Shown: positions 1 to 5,697, numbered from the stretch's first letter. The stretch is 8,095 nucleotides of DNA from an uncultured Eubacteriales bacterium (GCA_900321515.1 ONWI01000103.1:1-8095), one strand, 5' to 3'. The notes: generated from the letters alone by a model not told the origin. Program-made: numbers and translations.

Positions 1-274
1 GCCGAAGTCGGTGACCGCGGGAGTGGGAGACACCGTGAAATTCAGCGTGAAGGCGAACGGTCTGGGGCTGAGCTATCAGTGGTATTATAAGAAAAAGGGC
101 GCGGACAGCTGGAGCATCTGGCCCGGCCACAACACCGCCACAACCTCCGCAACGGCCAATACAAGCTGGCACGGAATGCTGGTCAAGTGCGTCGTTACCG
201 ACAGCAACGGAAAAAAGGCAGATTCAAACGCGGCGGCTGTTATGATTGCAGGAGATGATCAGGCTGTAGGTTAA
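1..274 (+). CDS. C-terminal end of an Ig-like domain surface or secreted protein (5' truncated by window)
   Basis: The frame is open from base 2 and ends at TAA 272-274, so only the last 90 residues are present and the real start lies upstream of the window. The fragment is one Ig-like beta-sandwich repeat: a glycine/valine-rich first strand (VGDTVKFSVKANG), the hallmark tryptophan strand (LSYQWYYKKKG), and the distal strand with the paired cysteine (GMLVKCVVTDSNGKKADS). Such repeats are common at the ends of large secreted or wall-associated proteins of gut Clostridia, where they act as spacers or binding modules. The protein ends soon after the domain (MIAGDDQAVG), with no LPXTG motif or C-terminal membrane anchor, so it is either released or anchored through a part outside the window. 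The catalytic or adhesive part cannot be seen. No convincing terminator follows it. Confidence 0.82.
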   Translation, partial: PKSVTAGVGDTVKFSVKANGLGLSYQWYYKKKGADSWSIWPGHNTATTSATANTSWHGMLVKCVVTDSNGKKADSNAAAVMIAGDDQAVG

Positions 275-328
275 TGCAGGAAACTATTGATATTTTACAT
301 TAAAAAACTATAATCTTATTATTTTTTG

Positions 329-357
329 TTGACAATACATTGCTGCTGTGTTAAAAT
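329..357 (+). promoter_or_regulatory. Sigma-A promoter for the DUF1508 gene
   Basis: The -35 box TTGACA (329-334, 6/6) and -10 box TAAAAT (352-357, 5/6) are separated by exactly 17 bp. Predicted transcription start is near 364, giving a leader of about 55 nt before the ATG at 419. The leader carries short inverted repeats (TTGTT-A-AACAA at 370-380; AACAAT/ATTGTT at 376-395) of unknown meaning. Confidence 0.8.
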
Positions 358-418
358 AATTTTGCGGTGTTGTTAAACAATTCAGCAATATTGTTATAAT
401 CGAAAGGAAGTTAAGATT

Positions 419-787
419 ATGGGAAAATTTATAGTAAAGCGTACCAATACAGGCATTAAGTTCGATCTCAAGGCAAACAACGGCGAAGTTATTGCCACAT
501 CTGAGGTATACACAACCGAAGCTGCCTGCATGAAGGGCATTGAGAGTGTCCGTAACAACTGCGTCGGAGAGATCGAAGATCAGACCGTCGAAGAGGTCGT
601 CAAGCTGAAGCACCCCAAGTTTGAGATGTATATCGACAAGGCTGGCGAGTATCGCTTCCGCCTCAAGGCAAGAAACGGCGAAATAATAGCTGTCTCTGAG
701 GGCTACAAGGCAAAAAGCGGATGTCTCAACGGCATTGAGAGCGTCAAGAAGAATGCCCCTGACGCGGAGATCGTCAAGAAGGACTAA
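419..787 (+). CDS. Tandem DUF1508 (YegP-like) small protein
   Basis: A 122-residue protein made almost entirely of two copies of the DUF1508/YegP unit, about residues 1-50 and 67-118. Both copies show the pattern F-x-LKA-x-NGE-x-I-A-x-SE-x-Y, then a cysteine and a GIESV-x-x-N helix: repeat 1 reads FDLKANNGEVIATSEVY and repeat 2 reads FRLKARNGEIIAVSEGY. Family members usually carry one to three units and are small soluble proteins of unknown biochemical role. There is no signal peptide or membrane segment. The start is supported by the AAAGGAAG ribosome binding site at 402-409, about 9 nt upstream, and by the consensus promoter at 329-357. It appears monocistronic: repeat copy 1 and a strong terminator follow. 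Identity is secure at family level only. Confidence 0.93.
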   Translation: MGKFIVKRTNTGIKFDLKANNGEVIATSEVYTTEAACMKGIESVRNNCVGEIEDQTVEEVVKLKHPKFEMYIDKAGEYRFRLKARNGEIIAVSEGYKAKSGCLNGIESVKKNAPDAEIVKKD

Positions 788-794
788 TTTATTG

Positions 795-961
795 TTAGAG
801 CCTGCTGACGTATCTCTCCACGCGCGTTTGGCTTGCATCTTTTCCGCCATATTTTGCCAAAATGCTCGTTAATACACAAAGTATTGCCTGCGGTTTTGGC
901 TGCCTTGGCGAAAAATCTGACTGCGCCATCCACACACGTGGAGATACTGAACAGGCTCTTA
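795..961 (+). repeat. MITE-like hairpin repeat, copy 1 (161 bp plus 3-bp TTA flanks)
   Basis: The element runs 798-958. It starts GAGCCTGCTGACG and ends GAACAGGCTC, so the ends are inverted repeats. The similarity continues inward as TATCTC-TCCACG on the left and its complement CGTGGAGATA on the right. TTA lies directly outside both ends (795-797 and 959-961), as expected of a 3-bp target duplication. Inside are a second imperfect stem (TTTTCCGCCAT...GCCAAAA against TTTTGGC...GGCGAAAA) and a central hairpin AATAC-ACAAA-GTATT (871-885), so the whole element can fold as one long interrupted hairpin. It lies 7 bp after the DUF1508 stop and before the terminator, hence in that gene's 3' untranslated region. 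Copy 2 shares the interior in reverse orientation. Confidence 0.85.
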
Positions 962-974
962 TAATTCAATCAGG

Positions 975-1024
975 AAAAAGCCGTTCTTAAGTACCTGTTT
1001 ATGATACTAAGAACGGCTTTTTTT
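975..1024. terminator. Bidirectional intrinsic terminator between DUF1508 and the glycosyltransferase
   Basis: A perfect 15-bp stem, AAAAAGCCGTTCTTA (975-989) with its complement at 1008-1022, is extended by GTA/TAC around one bulged A and closed by an 11-nt loop. It has a T-run on the plus strand (1018-1024) and, because the stem begins with five A, a U-run on the minus-strand transcript as well. It sits between two convergent genes. The minus-strand glycosyltransferase stop codon (1023-1025) overlaps the outer edge of the T-run. Confidence 0.93.
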
Positions 1025-1985
1025 ACCGGCATGGTTCATTCATTTTTTGTCGTGTTAGTCTGTATTCTCCGATAAGAAATCGTTTAAGCGATACAACAGA
1101 CCACAGAATAAAATTCCTTACTCCTCCGAAACGTCTTTTTTCATTGCGCCAGTCACACAGCCTGCGGTATTTTTTGAATACTATTGCGTGGACGGGCGTT
1201 ATTCCGTAGAAAGACCACATATTTTTCCCCGCGAAGTGATATATGCTTCCGTGATAAAGCGCTGAACGTGTCTGTTCTTCGGAGTAAATATACTGCTCGT
1301 TATCGTTTGCCATTTTTGGGACATCACGTTCGCATAACAACCAGAGCATATTGTATCGTGGCTCAAGCACCTTTATCGAGTCATGCAGTACATAATTGAT
1401 AGCGTCCTGGTCGGGATAGACAAGTTTTTCCGGATAGCTTTGAATATAATCTATCACCTTGGCGGCGGCATCCAGCTCCACCCATTTTGCGACGTCAATG
1501 ACAAGCACTCCGGAGTTGATATAGGTATATTCAGGATTTATTCCGAGAGCTTTTTTGCGATTGAGGTTCTCGCCGTCGCAAACGCCTGCGAGACACATGC
1601 CGTCGAGCGGCATTGTGAAAAGCTCTGTGACCGGACGATCCATAAGCAGGTCGCAGTCGAGATAGATTATCCTGTCAATGTCATATTGCTTTAGGATTTC
1701 GTTCAGAAAGAGCCTGCCGTAAATTGCCCGGTTCCAGTTCCTGGTCGCATTTGCGAAAACTTCGTTTATTTGTTGCTCAATGTTAAAGAATATTATCTCA
1801 GCGTTGTCAAATCTTTTGGTCTGTTTGATAAGCCTTGTTTTGTTTTTCCCGGAAATACCGCAGTCCATTACAAACAGTCTGACTTTATCCGCGGCAGAAC
1901 ACATGTTATGCATCACAGAATAGGTGCAGATTCCGAGATTCCTCGAATAGTTGTCATTGGAAACAAAGAGAAAATCAGCGGTCAT
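1023..1985 (-). CDS. Glycosyltransferase family 8 protein
   Basis: A GT-A fold, retaining glycosyltransferase of family 8, which transfers sugars from UDP-hexoses; such proteins typically modify lipopolysaccharide, wall polymers or surface glycans. Numbered from the start chosen here: N-terminal strand MTADFLFVSNDNY, the metal/UDP-binding DxD motif in RIIYLDCDLL (D110, D112), the INSGVLVID motif (about 156-164), YPDQDAINYVL (190-200), and the late metal-ligand segment HFAGKNMW (250-257). A basic, partly hydrophobic tail (about 285-320) could associate with the membrane. The length of 320 aa is normal. The start is placed at 1985 rather than the upstream in-frame ATG at 1994 because the AGGGG site (1995-1999 on the complement) abuts the upstream ATG but lies 9 nt from this one. 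The acceptor and product are not predictable. No other glycan genes adjoin it. Confidence 0.93.
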   Translation of the reverse strand: MTADFLFVSNDNYSRNLGICTYSVMHNMCSAADKVRLFVMDCGISGKNKTRLIKQTKRFDNAEIIFFNIEQQINEVFANATRNWNRAIYGRLFLNEILKQYDIDRIIYLDCDLLMDRPVTELFTMPLDGMCLAGVCDGENLNRKKALGINPEYTYINSGVLVIDVAKWVELDAAAKVIDYIQSYPEKLVYPDQDAINYVLHDSIKVLEPRYNMLWLLCERDVPKMANDNEQYIYSEEQTRSALYHGSIYHFAGKNMWSFYGITPVHAIVFKKYRRLCDWRNEKRRFGGVRNFILWSVVSLKRFLIGEYRLTRQKMNEPCR

Positions 1986-2007
1986 TTTATTCATCCCCTG
2001 CTTTTTT

Positions 2008-2233
2008 TTAGAGCCTGCTGACGAATCTCCGCGTGTGCGGATGGCGCAAGCTGAACAAGTTCAGCTTGCAGATATTTTCGCCAAGGCAGCCAAAACCGCA
2101 GGTAATACTTTTGTGTATTAACGAGGGAAACATTCGTTCCCCTTGGATTTCTGGCAAAATATGGCGAAAAGATATGCCAGCTGCCAAAGGCAGCATGCAA
2201 GCCGTGCGTGGAGAGATTCTAAACAGGCTCTTA
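2008..2233 (-). repeat. MITE-like hairpin repeat, copy 2 (220 bp plus 3-bp TTA flanks, inverted relative to copy 1)
   Basis: The element runs 2011-2230, starting GAGCCTGCTGACGAATCTC and ending with the complement-type end GAGATTCTAAACAGGCTC. TTA flanks it on both sides (2008-2010, 2231-2233). Read on the minus strand it aligns with copy 1 through shared blocks: GGCTTGCAT, CGCCATATTTTGCCA, CTCGTTAATACACAAA, CCTGCGGTTTTGGCTGCC, TTGGCGAAAA and GCGCCATCC. It is 59 bp longer, mostly through extra palindromes: GCAAGCTGAAC/GTTCAGCTTGC (2046-2069), GCTGCC-AAA-GGCAGC (2180-2194) and GGGAA/TTCCC (2125-2141). The central hairpin AATAC/GTATT is at 2104-2119. It ends only 8 bp upstream of the glycosyltransferase ribosome binding site. 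Confidence 0.85.
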
Positions 2234-2253
2234 GTCCGTATAACTTCAATTAT

Positions 2254-2282
2254 ATTATATCATTGATTATGCAATTTGTCAA
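2254..2282 (-). promoter_or_regulatory. Perfect-consensus sigma-A promoter for the glycosyltransferase
   Basis: On the minus strand, TTGACA (2282-2277) and TATAAT (2259-2254) are both 6/6 matches with a 17-bp spacer. Transcription should start near 2247 and run through the whole of repeat copy 2 before reaching the glycosyltransferase start at 1985, giving a leader of about 260 nt. It is divergent from the plus-strand promoter at 2341-2369. Confidence 0.85.
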
Positions 2283-2340
2283 AATGATTCATGGTTCATT
2301 AATCGTTTCTTTGTTACAGATATAAACAAGCACAAACCAT

Positions 2341-2369
2341 TTGACAAAACCGTAAAATAATACTATACT
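2341..2369 (+). promoter_or_regulatory. Sigma-A promoter for the DedA / two-component operon
   Basis: TTGACA (2341-2346, 6/6) and TATACT (2364-2369, 5/6) are separated by 17 bp. The predicted start is near 2376, giving a leader of about 47 nt before the ATG at 2423. A stretch at 2298-2311 (ATTAATCGTTTCTT), about 30 bp upstream of the -35 box, resembles part of the repeat operator found at 5651-5667 and might be a regulator site. Confidence 0.82.
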
Positions 2370-2422
2370 CTATACATGATGGTTTTGGCATTCAATTATT
2401 TATTGAAAAGGAATGAATTACA

Positions 2423-3199
2423 ATGACAGACAAAGTGGCAGAACTGAAATCCGGAGAAAACGAAAATAAGGAATTGTCCTTATCGACCGGAGAAACCGAA
2501 GCCTCTGTCCGGCAAGAGCAAGCAGCGACAAACGGCGATGGTCCCGGTAAGGCTTCTGATGACGATGATTTATCGGAAAAATACAAGACCTCCGGCAACC
2601 TTGCGGTCACCGTTGTGAGCCGGATTTTTACCGTGCTGCTGATTGCCGGGTGTATTGTGCTGGGAATCGTGGGATACCGCAGGGGCGCGTTTTCCTCTGT
2701 CGAAGCGCTCCAGGCGTGGATGCACAGCTATGGCATCTGGGCTCCGCTCATCTTTATCATACTTCAGGCTGTGCAGGTCGTTATCCCGCTGATTCCGGGC
2801 GGAGTGACCCTGCTGGGCGGAGTTATTCTGTTTGGCCCGTGGTGGGGATTTGTGTATAATTATATCGGAATTATCGGCGGATCATTTGCGGTGTTCGGTA
2901 TTTCCAGAGTATACGGCAAGCCGCTGATGTATCGGCTTTTTAAGCCTGAGTCCATAGAAAAGTACGAAAACTGGACGAGCAATCACGGGCGATTCGCCAA
3001 GCTGTTTACTGTTGCGATATTCCTTCCCGGCGCTCCCGACGGACTGATATGCTATCTTGCCGGAACTACCAAGATGACGTGGAAGCTGTATTCAATCATC
3101 ATCCTGCTTGCCAAGCCTGCTTCTATAGCTATGTACAGTGTGCTCTACATGTTCGGCATCAATTCTCTGTCGGAACTTATTGCCGCTTTGAAAAAGTAA
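2423..3199 (+). CDS. TVP38/TMEM64 (DedA superfamily) membrane protein
   Basis: A 258-residue integral membrane protein of the SNARE-associated / VTT domain superfamily, which includes DedA lipid-transport proteins. Residues 1-60 are hydrophilic and acidic (with a DDDD run at 47-50) and are longer than in typical members. Hydrophobic segments follow at about 64-84, 105-125 and 126-165, with a reentrant-type Gly/Pro stretch (IPLIPGGVTLLGGVILFGPWWG), and at about 193-240. The diagnostic C-terminal block FLPGAPDGLICYLAGTTKM (200-218) matches the family's Pro...Pro...AGxxxM pattern. Relatives affect membrane lipid distribution, proton-motive force or envelope stress resistance, but the substrate of this one is unknown. 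An AAAAGGAA site lies 9-10 nt before the ATG. It leads the transcript with the response regulator 37 bp downstream and no terminator between, so co-expression with the two-component system is likely. Confidence 0.93.
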   Translation: MTDKVAELKSGENENKELSLSTGETEASVRQEQAATNGDGPGKASDDDDLSEKYKTSGNLAVTVVSRIFTVLLIAGCIVLGIVGYRRGAFSSVEALQAWMHSYGIWAPLIFIILQAVQVVIPLIPGGVTLLGGVILFGPWWGFVYNYIGIIGGSFAVFGISRVYGKPLMYRLFKPESIEKYENWTSNHGRFAKLFTVAIFLPGAPDGLICYLAGTTKMTWKLYSIIILLAKPASIAMYSVLYMFGINSLSELIAALKK

Positions 3200-3236
3200 A
3201 CTCTGGGATTTTATTTTTCAGTAAAGGATGAGGCTT

Positions 3237-3914
3237 ATGTACCGTTTTTTGCTGGTCGAAGATGACAGGAATATCCGCGAGCTTATTGTCAATTATTTTA
3301 CCAGGAAGGAAAAGAACGTCTTTGAGGTGGACATTGCCTCCGACGGGCAGACCGGTCTGGAAAAGGCGTACGAGAATCACTATGACCTGCTCCTGCTGGA
3401 CGTGATGCTGCCGGAACTGGACGGGTTTGAGATATGCCGCGAGATACGCCGTGAAAGCGATGTGCCTATTATGTTCATCACAGCGCGCGCCGACGAATCG
3501 GACATGCTCAATGCTTACGCGCTCGGATGTGACGATTACGTTGTGAAGCCGTTTCCGCTTCCCGTGCTTTACGAAAAGGTCAGCGCCCTTATAAAGCGTT
3601 CCAAGGGATTGGTGCGTTCCAAGGTCCACCGTGCGGGAAGTATTTCCCTTAACCCGAACAATGGCATGGTGGTCTGCGATGACGAGGAAATCAAGCTCAC
3701 CGCCAGAGAATACGCAATTCTCAAAGTGCTCATGGAAAACAGGGGATGCGTTATCAGCCGCGATCAGCTTCTCGATATGGTCTGGGGCTACAACAACGAC
3801 ACTGACGAGCGAGTGCTCGATACACACATGCGCAATCTCCGCAAAGCCCTCGGCGATGCGGGCAAGCAAATCAAGACAATAATCCGCAGGGGATATAAAA
3901 TTGAGGATCATTAA
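3237..3914 (+). CDS. OmpR/PhoB-family response regulator
   Basis: A DNA-binding response regulator of 225 residues, the usual length. The N-terminal receiver domain (about 3-118) has the acidic pocket E8-D9-D10, phosphoacceptor D55 in LLLLDVMLPELDG, switch threonine T82 and lysine K104 in DDYVVKPF. The C-terminal winged-helix domain (about 130-225) contains the typical EIKLTAREYAILKVLMENRG and ISRDQLLDMVWG segments, the recognition helix TDERVLDTHMRNLRKAL and the wing IIRRGYKI. The start at 3237 is preferred over an in-frame ATG at 3228, because AAAGG (3223-3227) directly abuts 3228 but is well spaced from 3237, and MYRFLLVEDD is the standard N-terminus. The kinase start follows the stop codon directly. 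It probably binds direct repeats such as those upstream of the Ntn hydrolase gene at 5651-5683 (inference). Confidence 0.96.
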   Translation: MYRFLLVEDDRNIRELIVNYFTRKEKNVFEVDIASDGQTGLEKAYENHYDLLLLDVMLPELDGFEICREIRRESDVPIMFITARADESDMLNAYALGCDDYVVKPFPLPVLYEKVSALIKRSKGLVRSKVHRAGSISLNPNNGMVVCDDEEIKLTAREYAILKVLMENRGCVISRDQLLDMVWGYNNDTDERVLDTHMRNLRKALGDAGKQIKTIIRRGYKIEDH

Positions 3915-5570
3915 ATGGAACAAAAGCTGAAAAAACAGCGGCGCAGATTGATAATGCGTGTCACGCTGATACTGGTCGTTGTATGGCTGGCGGTATCGGT
4001 TACCTATTGCGCCATTCGTTTTCACAATGAAAAGACCGATATGCAGAACAGCACCCTTTCAGATATCTCCTACGCAAAGCAGATGCTTACGATTGGTGAT
4101 ATGGGGGCTGACAGCTCGGTCTATATCTGCAACCAGAATCTTCTGAATTTCAAAGATCTGGCGGAAAAAAACAACAATACACAGCTTATCATTATCGATC
4201 CGGACAGCCAGGAGATTATTTCGGATACTTCATGCAAGGTTAATTTGCAGTTCAGCATTAAAAACGATACGGGCGTATATCCGGACTGTTTCGCCTGCGT
4301 GGATTACCGCGAAATACGGAACAGACTCAGCGACGCGCAGTTTCAGAGGATAACCGATCTGCTGAATGCCGATCCCGGCGACGGCGGTTCATATGAATTG
4401 GTTTGCACTGAATTTTACTGTTTCCGGGACAATTTCAAACCGCTCGTATTGTCGGTTATGCTTGTCAGCAGTCCCGACAGCCGCTTTGATCAGAGCACAG
4501 TCATTGAAGACTTCCCGCTCTCCGGCAATGCGGGGGAAAATCAGATGTACCGCAACGCTGAGAACCGCATCAATATTATCCCAAAGGATTTTTTCCTGAG
4601 TCAGGGCTACAGTAATGATTATATCGGCACGATTGACGGGGAAGAACTCAAAAAGAATGTTGCGGTGATTTCATCCGGGACCGCGGAATATATCTTTTTC
4701 ACATCCGAGTACCTCTTTCTGGACGCCTATGTCTACGACAACGAAACAAACATTTTTGTAAGTAAACCAAAGCTTTATATAATGCAATATGCCAAGAAAG
4801 CAAATCTGCTCGACAATTGCCTCAGTTCTATGGTGTGGGGCATTGCGGTAATATTCGGATTCTTTTTTGTGATAGGCGCGATTATCTGCATCATGATCTG
4901 GAATACCGTGAGGGCGCAGATTATTCAGGAGCAGAAGCGTGTAGATCTCACCAATGCCCTGGCTCACGATATCAAGACTCCGCTCTTTGTGATAAGCGGA
5001 TACGCGTACAGTCTTAAGGAAAATATTGACGGCGATGACCGCGACAGTTACCTGGACAAGATAATTCTTCAGACCGAACAGATCAACGGCCTTGTCCATA
5101 AAATGCTCAATCTCAGCAAGCTCGACTCCTGCGGAATTACTCTCAACCGTTCGGAATTCGATCTTTACGGGCTTGTTGCCGAGATACTTGACGACTACAG
5201 GAGCCTTCCCGACGGCAGAAGGATTGTGTCTTCTTACAGCGGCGAAAGCGGTATTTCAGCCGACAGGGAGCTAATTAAAACCGCTTTGCAGAATCTTATC
5301 GAGAACGCCGTCAAATATTCACCCGCCGGAAGCGAGATACTGATTGAGGTGACCGACGGGAATATAAGCATTTCCAACCCAAGCGAGCCACTTACCAAAG
5401 CAGAATTGAAGAAGATATGGCAGCCTTACTTCCGTATGGACAGGAGCCGCCACAGAAAGGGCAACGGACTGGGTCTGTCAATAGTAAAGTCCATTCTCGA
5501 TTTGCACGGAGTAAAATATAACATGAGCATGAAAGAAGATCGCATTGTGTTTTATGCGGAATTTAGGTAA
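3915..5570 (+). CDS. Membrane sensor histidine kinase
   Basis: A 551-residue kinase, partner of the adjacent regulator: its ATG follows the regulator's TAA with no gap, and its ribosome binding site GAGGA (3903-3907) lies inside the regulator's last codons, implying translational coupling. TM1 is about 14-34 and TM2 about 304-329. The roughly 270-residue extracytoplasmic sensor between them contains six cysteines (C72, C107, C125, C128, C164, C169) and matches no sensor domain I recognise. The dimerisation/phosphoacceptor motif is ALAHDIKTPL with H351. The ATPase domain has the N-box LIENAVKYSP (N464), an F-box WQPYFRMDRSR and the G2 box GNGLGLSIVKSI. The usual G1 motif DxGxG is absent, replaced by ISNPSEPLT, a pattern I associate with some VanS-like Firmicute kinases. 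There is no HAMP domain between TM2 and the H-box, only a short linker. The ligand is unknown. Confidence 0.95.
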   Translation: MEQKLKKQRRRLIMRVTLILVVVWLAVSVTYCAIRFHNEKTDMQNSTLSDISYAKQMLTIGDMGADSSVYICNQNLLNFKDLAEKNNNTQLIIIDPDSQEIISDTSCKVNLQFSIKNDTGVYPDCFACVDYREIRNRLSDAQFQRITDLLNADPGDGGSYELVCTEFYCFRDNFKPLVLSVMLVSSPDSRFDQSTVIEDFPLSGNAGENQMYRNAENRINIIPKDFFLSQGYSNDYIGTIDGEELKKNVAVISSGTAEYIFFTSEYLFLDAYVYDNETNIFVSKPKLYIMQYAKKANLLDNCLSSMVWGIAVIFGFFFVIGAIICIMIWNTVRAQIIQEQKRVDLTNALAHDIKTPLFVISGYAYSLKENIDGDDRDSYLDKIILQTEQINGLVHKMLNLSKLDSCGITLNRSEFDLYGLVAEILDDYRSLPDGRRIVSSYSGESGISADRELIKTALQNLIENAVKYSPAGSEILIEVTDGNISISNPSEPLTKAELKKIWQPYFRMDRSRHRKGNGLGLSIVKSILDLHGVKYNMSMKEDRIVFYAEFR

Positions 5571-5602
5571 GAGCCTGCTTCGGGCGTCTGAACAGGCTCT
5601 AA
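5568..5602 (+). repeat. Minimal 29-bp copy of the GAGCCTG repeat (copy 3) at the kinase stop codon
   Basis: The element runs 5571-5599: GAGCCTGCTTC, eight bases, then GAACAGGCTC. It is flanked on both sides by TAA (5568-5570 and 5600-5602). The left TAA is the stop codon of the histidine kinase. The termini match those of copies 1 and 2 (GAGCCTGCT at one end, complement GAGCCTGTT at the other), but the whole interior is missing. It forms a short hairpin with a bulged C and lies just before the terminator at 5601-5634. Confidence 0.65.
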
Positions 5603-5634
5603 AAAACGGGCTCTTGTATAGGAGCCTGTTTTTT
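5601..5634 (+). terminator. Intrinsic terminator of the DedA / two-component operon
   Basis: The stem AACGGGCTC (5605-5613) pairs with GAGCCTGTT (5622-5630) with one G-U pair and an 8-nt loop. The flanking A-run (5601-5604) and T-run (5631-5634) can extend it. It could also work on the minus strand. The right arm GAGCCTGTT is identical to the right terminus of the repeat family, so the terminator may itself derive from a repeat end. Confidence 0.85.
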
Positions 5635-5650
5635 GTTAAAAAAAAATCCA

Positions 5651-5697
5651 ATTAACTTCCGTTTCTTCAGATTAACTTCAGATAAGCGTGTTATTCT
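5651..5697 (+). promoter_or_regulatory. Direct-repeat operator and weak promoter upstream of the Ntn hydrolase gene
   Basis: ATTAACTTC occurs at 5651-5659 and again at 5671-5679, 20 bp apart. CTTCAGAT occurs at 5665-5672 and 5676-5683, 11 bp apart. Together they read as three phased units (TTAACTTCC, TTTCTTCAGA, TTAACTTCAGA). Head-to-tail sites with about 11-bp phasing are typical of OmpR/PhoB-family regulators. A poor -10 (TATTCT, 5692-5697) follows about 9 bp after the last unit and no good -35 is present, as expected for an activator-dependent promoter. The regulator at 3237-3914 is the natural candidate; this link is inference. Confidence 0.55.

Noticed and set aside
303..328. AT-only hairpin (TAAT/ATTA with A and T runs) after the Ig-like gene, as a possible terminator
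   Set aside because: The stem is short, bulged and has no GC pairs, so it would be too weak for an intrinsic terminator; it overlaps the T-rich DNA just before the next promoter.
395..400. TATAAT as a second -10 box for the DUF1508 gene
   Set aside because: It would start transcription within or next to the ribosome binding site and has no -35 at proper spacing; the TTGACA/TAAAAT pair at 329-357 is far better.
308..850. 180-residue open frame on the minus strand
   Set aside because: It is antisense to the DUF1508 gene and its promoter, spans the start of the repeat, and its composition reflects the complement of a real coding frame. No ribosome binding site or family motif.
784..969. 61-residue minus-strand frame, and similar frames at 1991-2266 ending in EIRQQAL or related strings
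   Set aside because: These are translations of the hairpin repeat itself. The shared peptide comes from the shared repeat terminus, the frames differ in length and phase between copies, and no ribosome binding sites precede them.
2011..2230. Riboswitch or T-box in the glycosyltransferase leader
   Set aside because: The leader is accounted for by a mobile-type repeat with target duplications that also occurs after an unrelated gene; no T-box or known riboswitch core motif was seen.
3177..4025. 282-residue open frame on the minus strand
   Set aside because: It is antisense to the response regulator, whose receiver and winged-helix motifs are unambiguous; the antisense protein shows no domain signature.
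798..5599. CRISPR array interpretation of the GAGCCTG repeats
   Set aside because: Copies are kilobases apart, of unequal length and inverted, with no regular spacers or cas genes.
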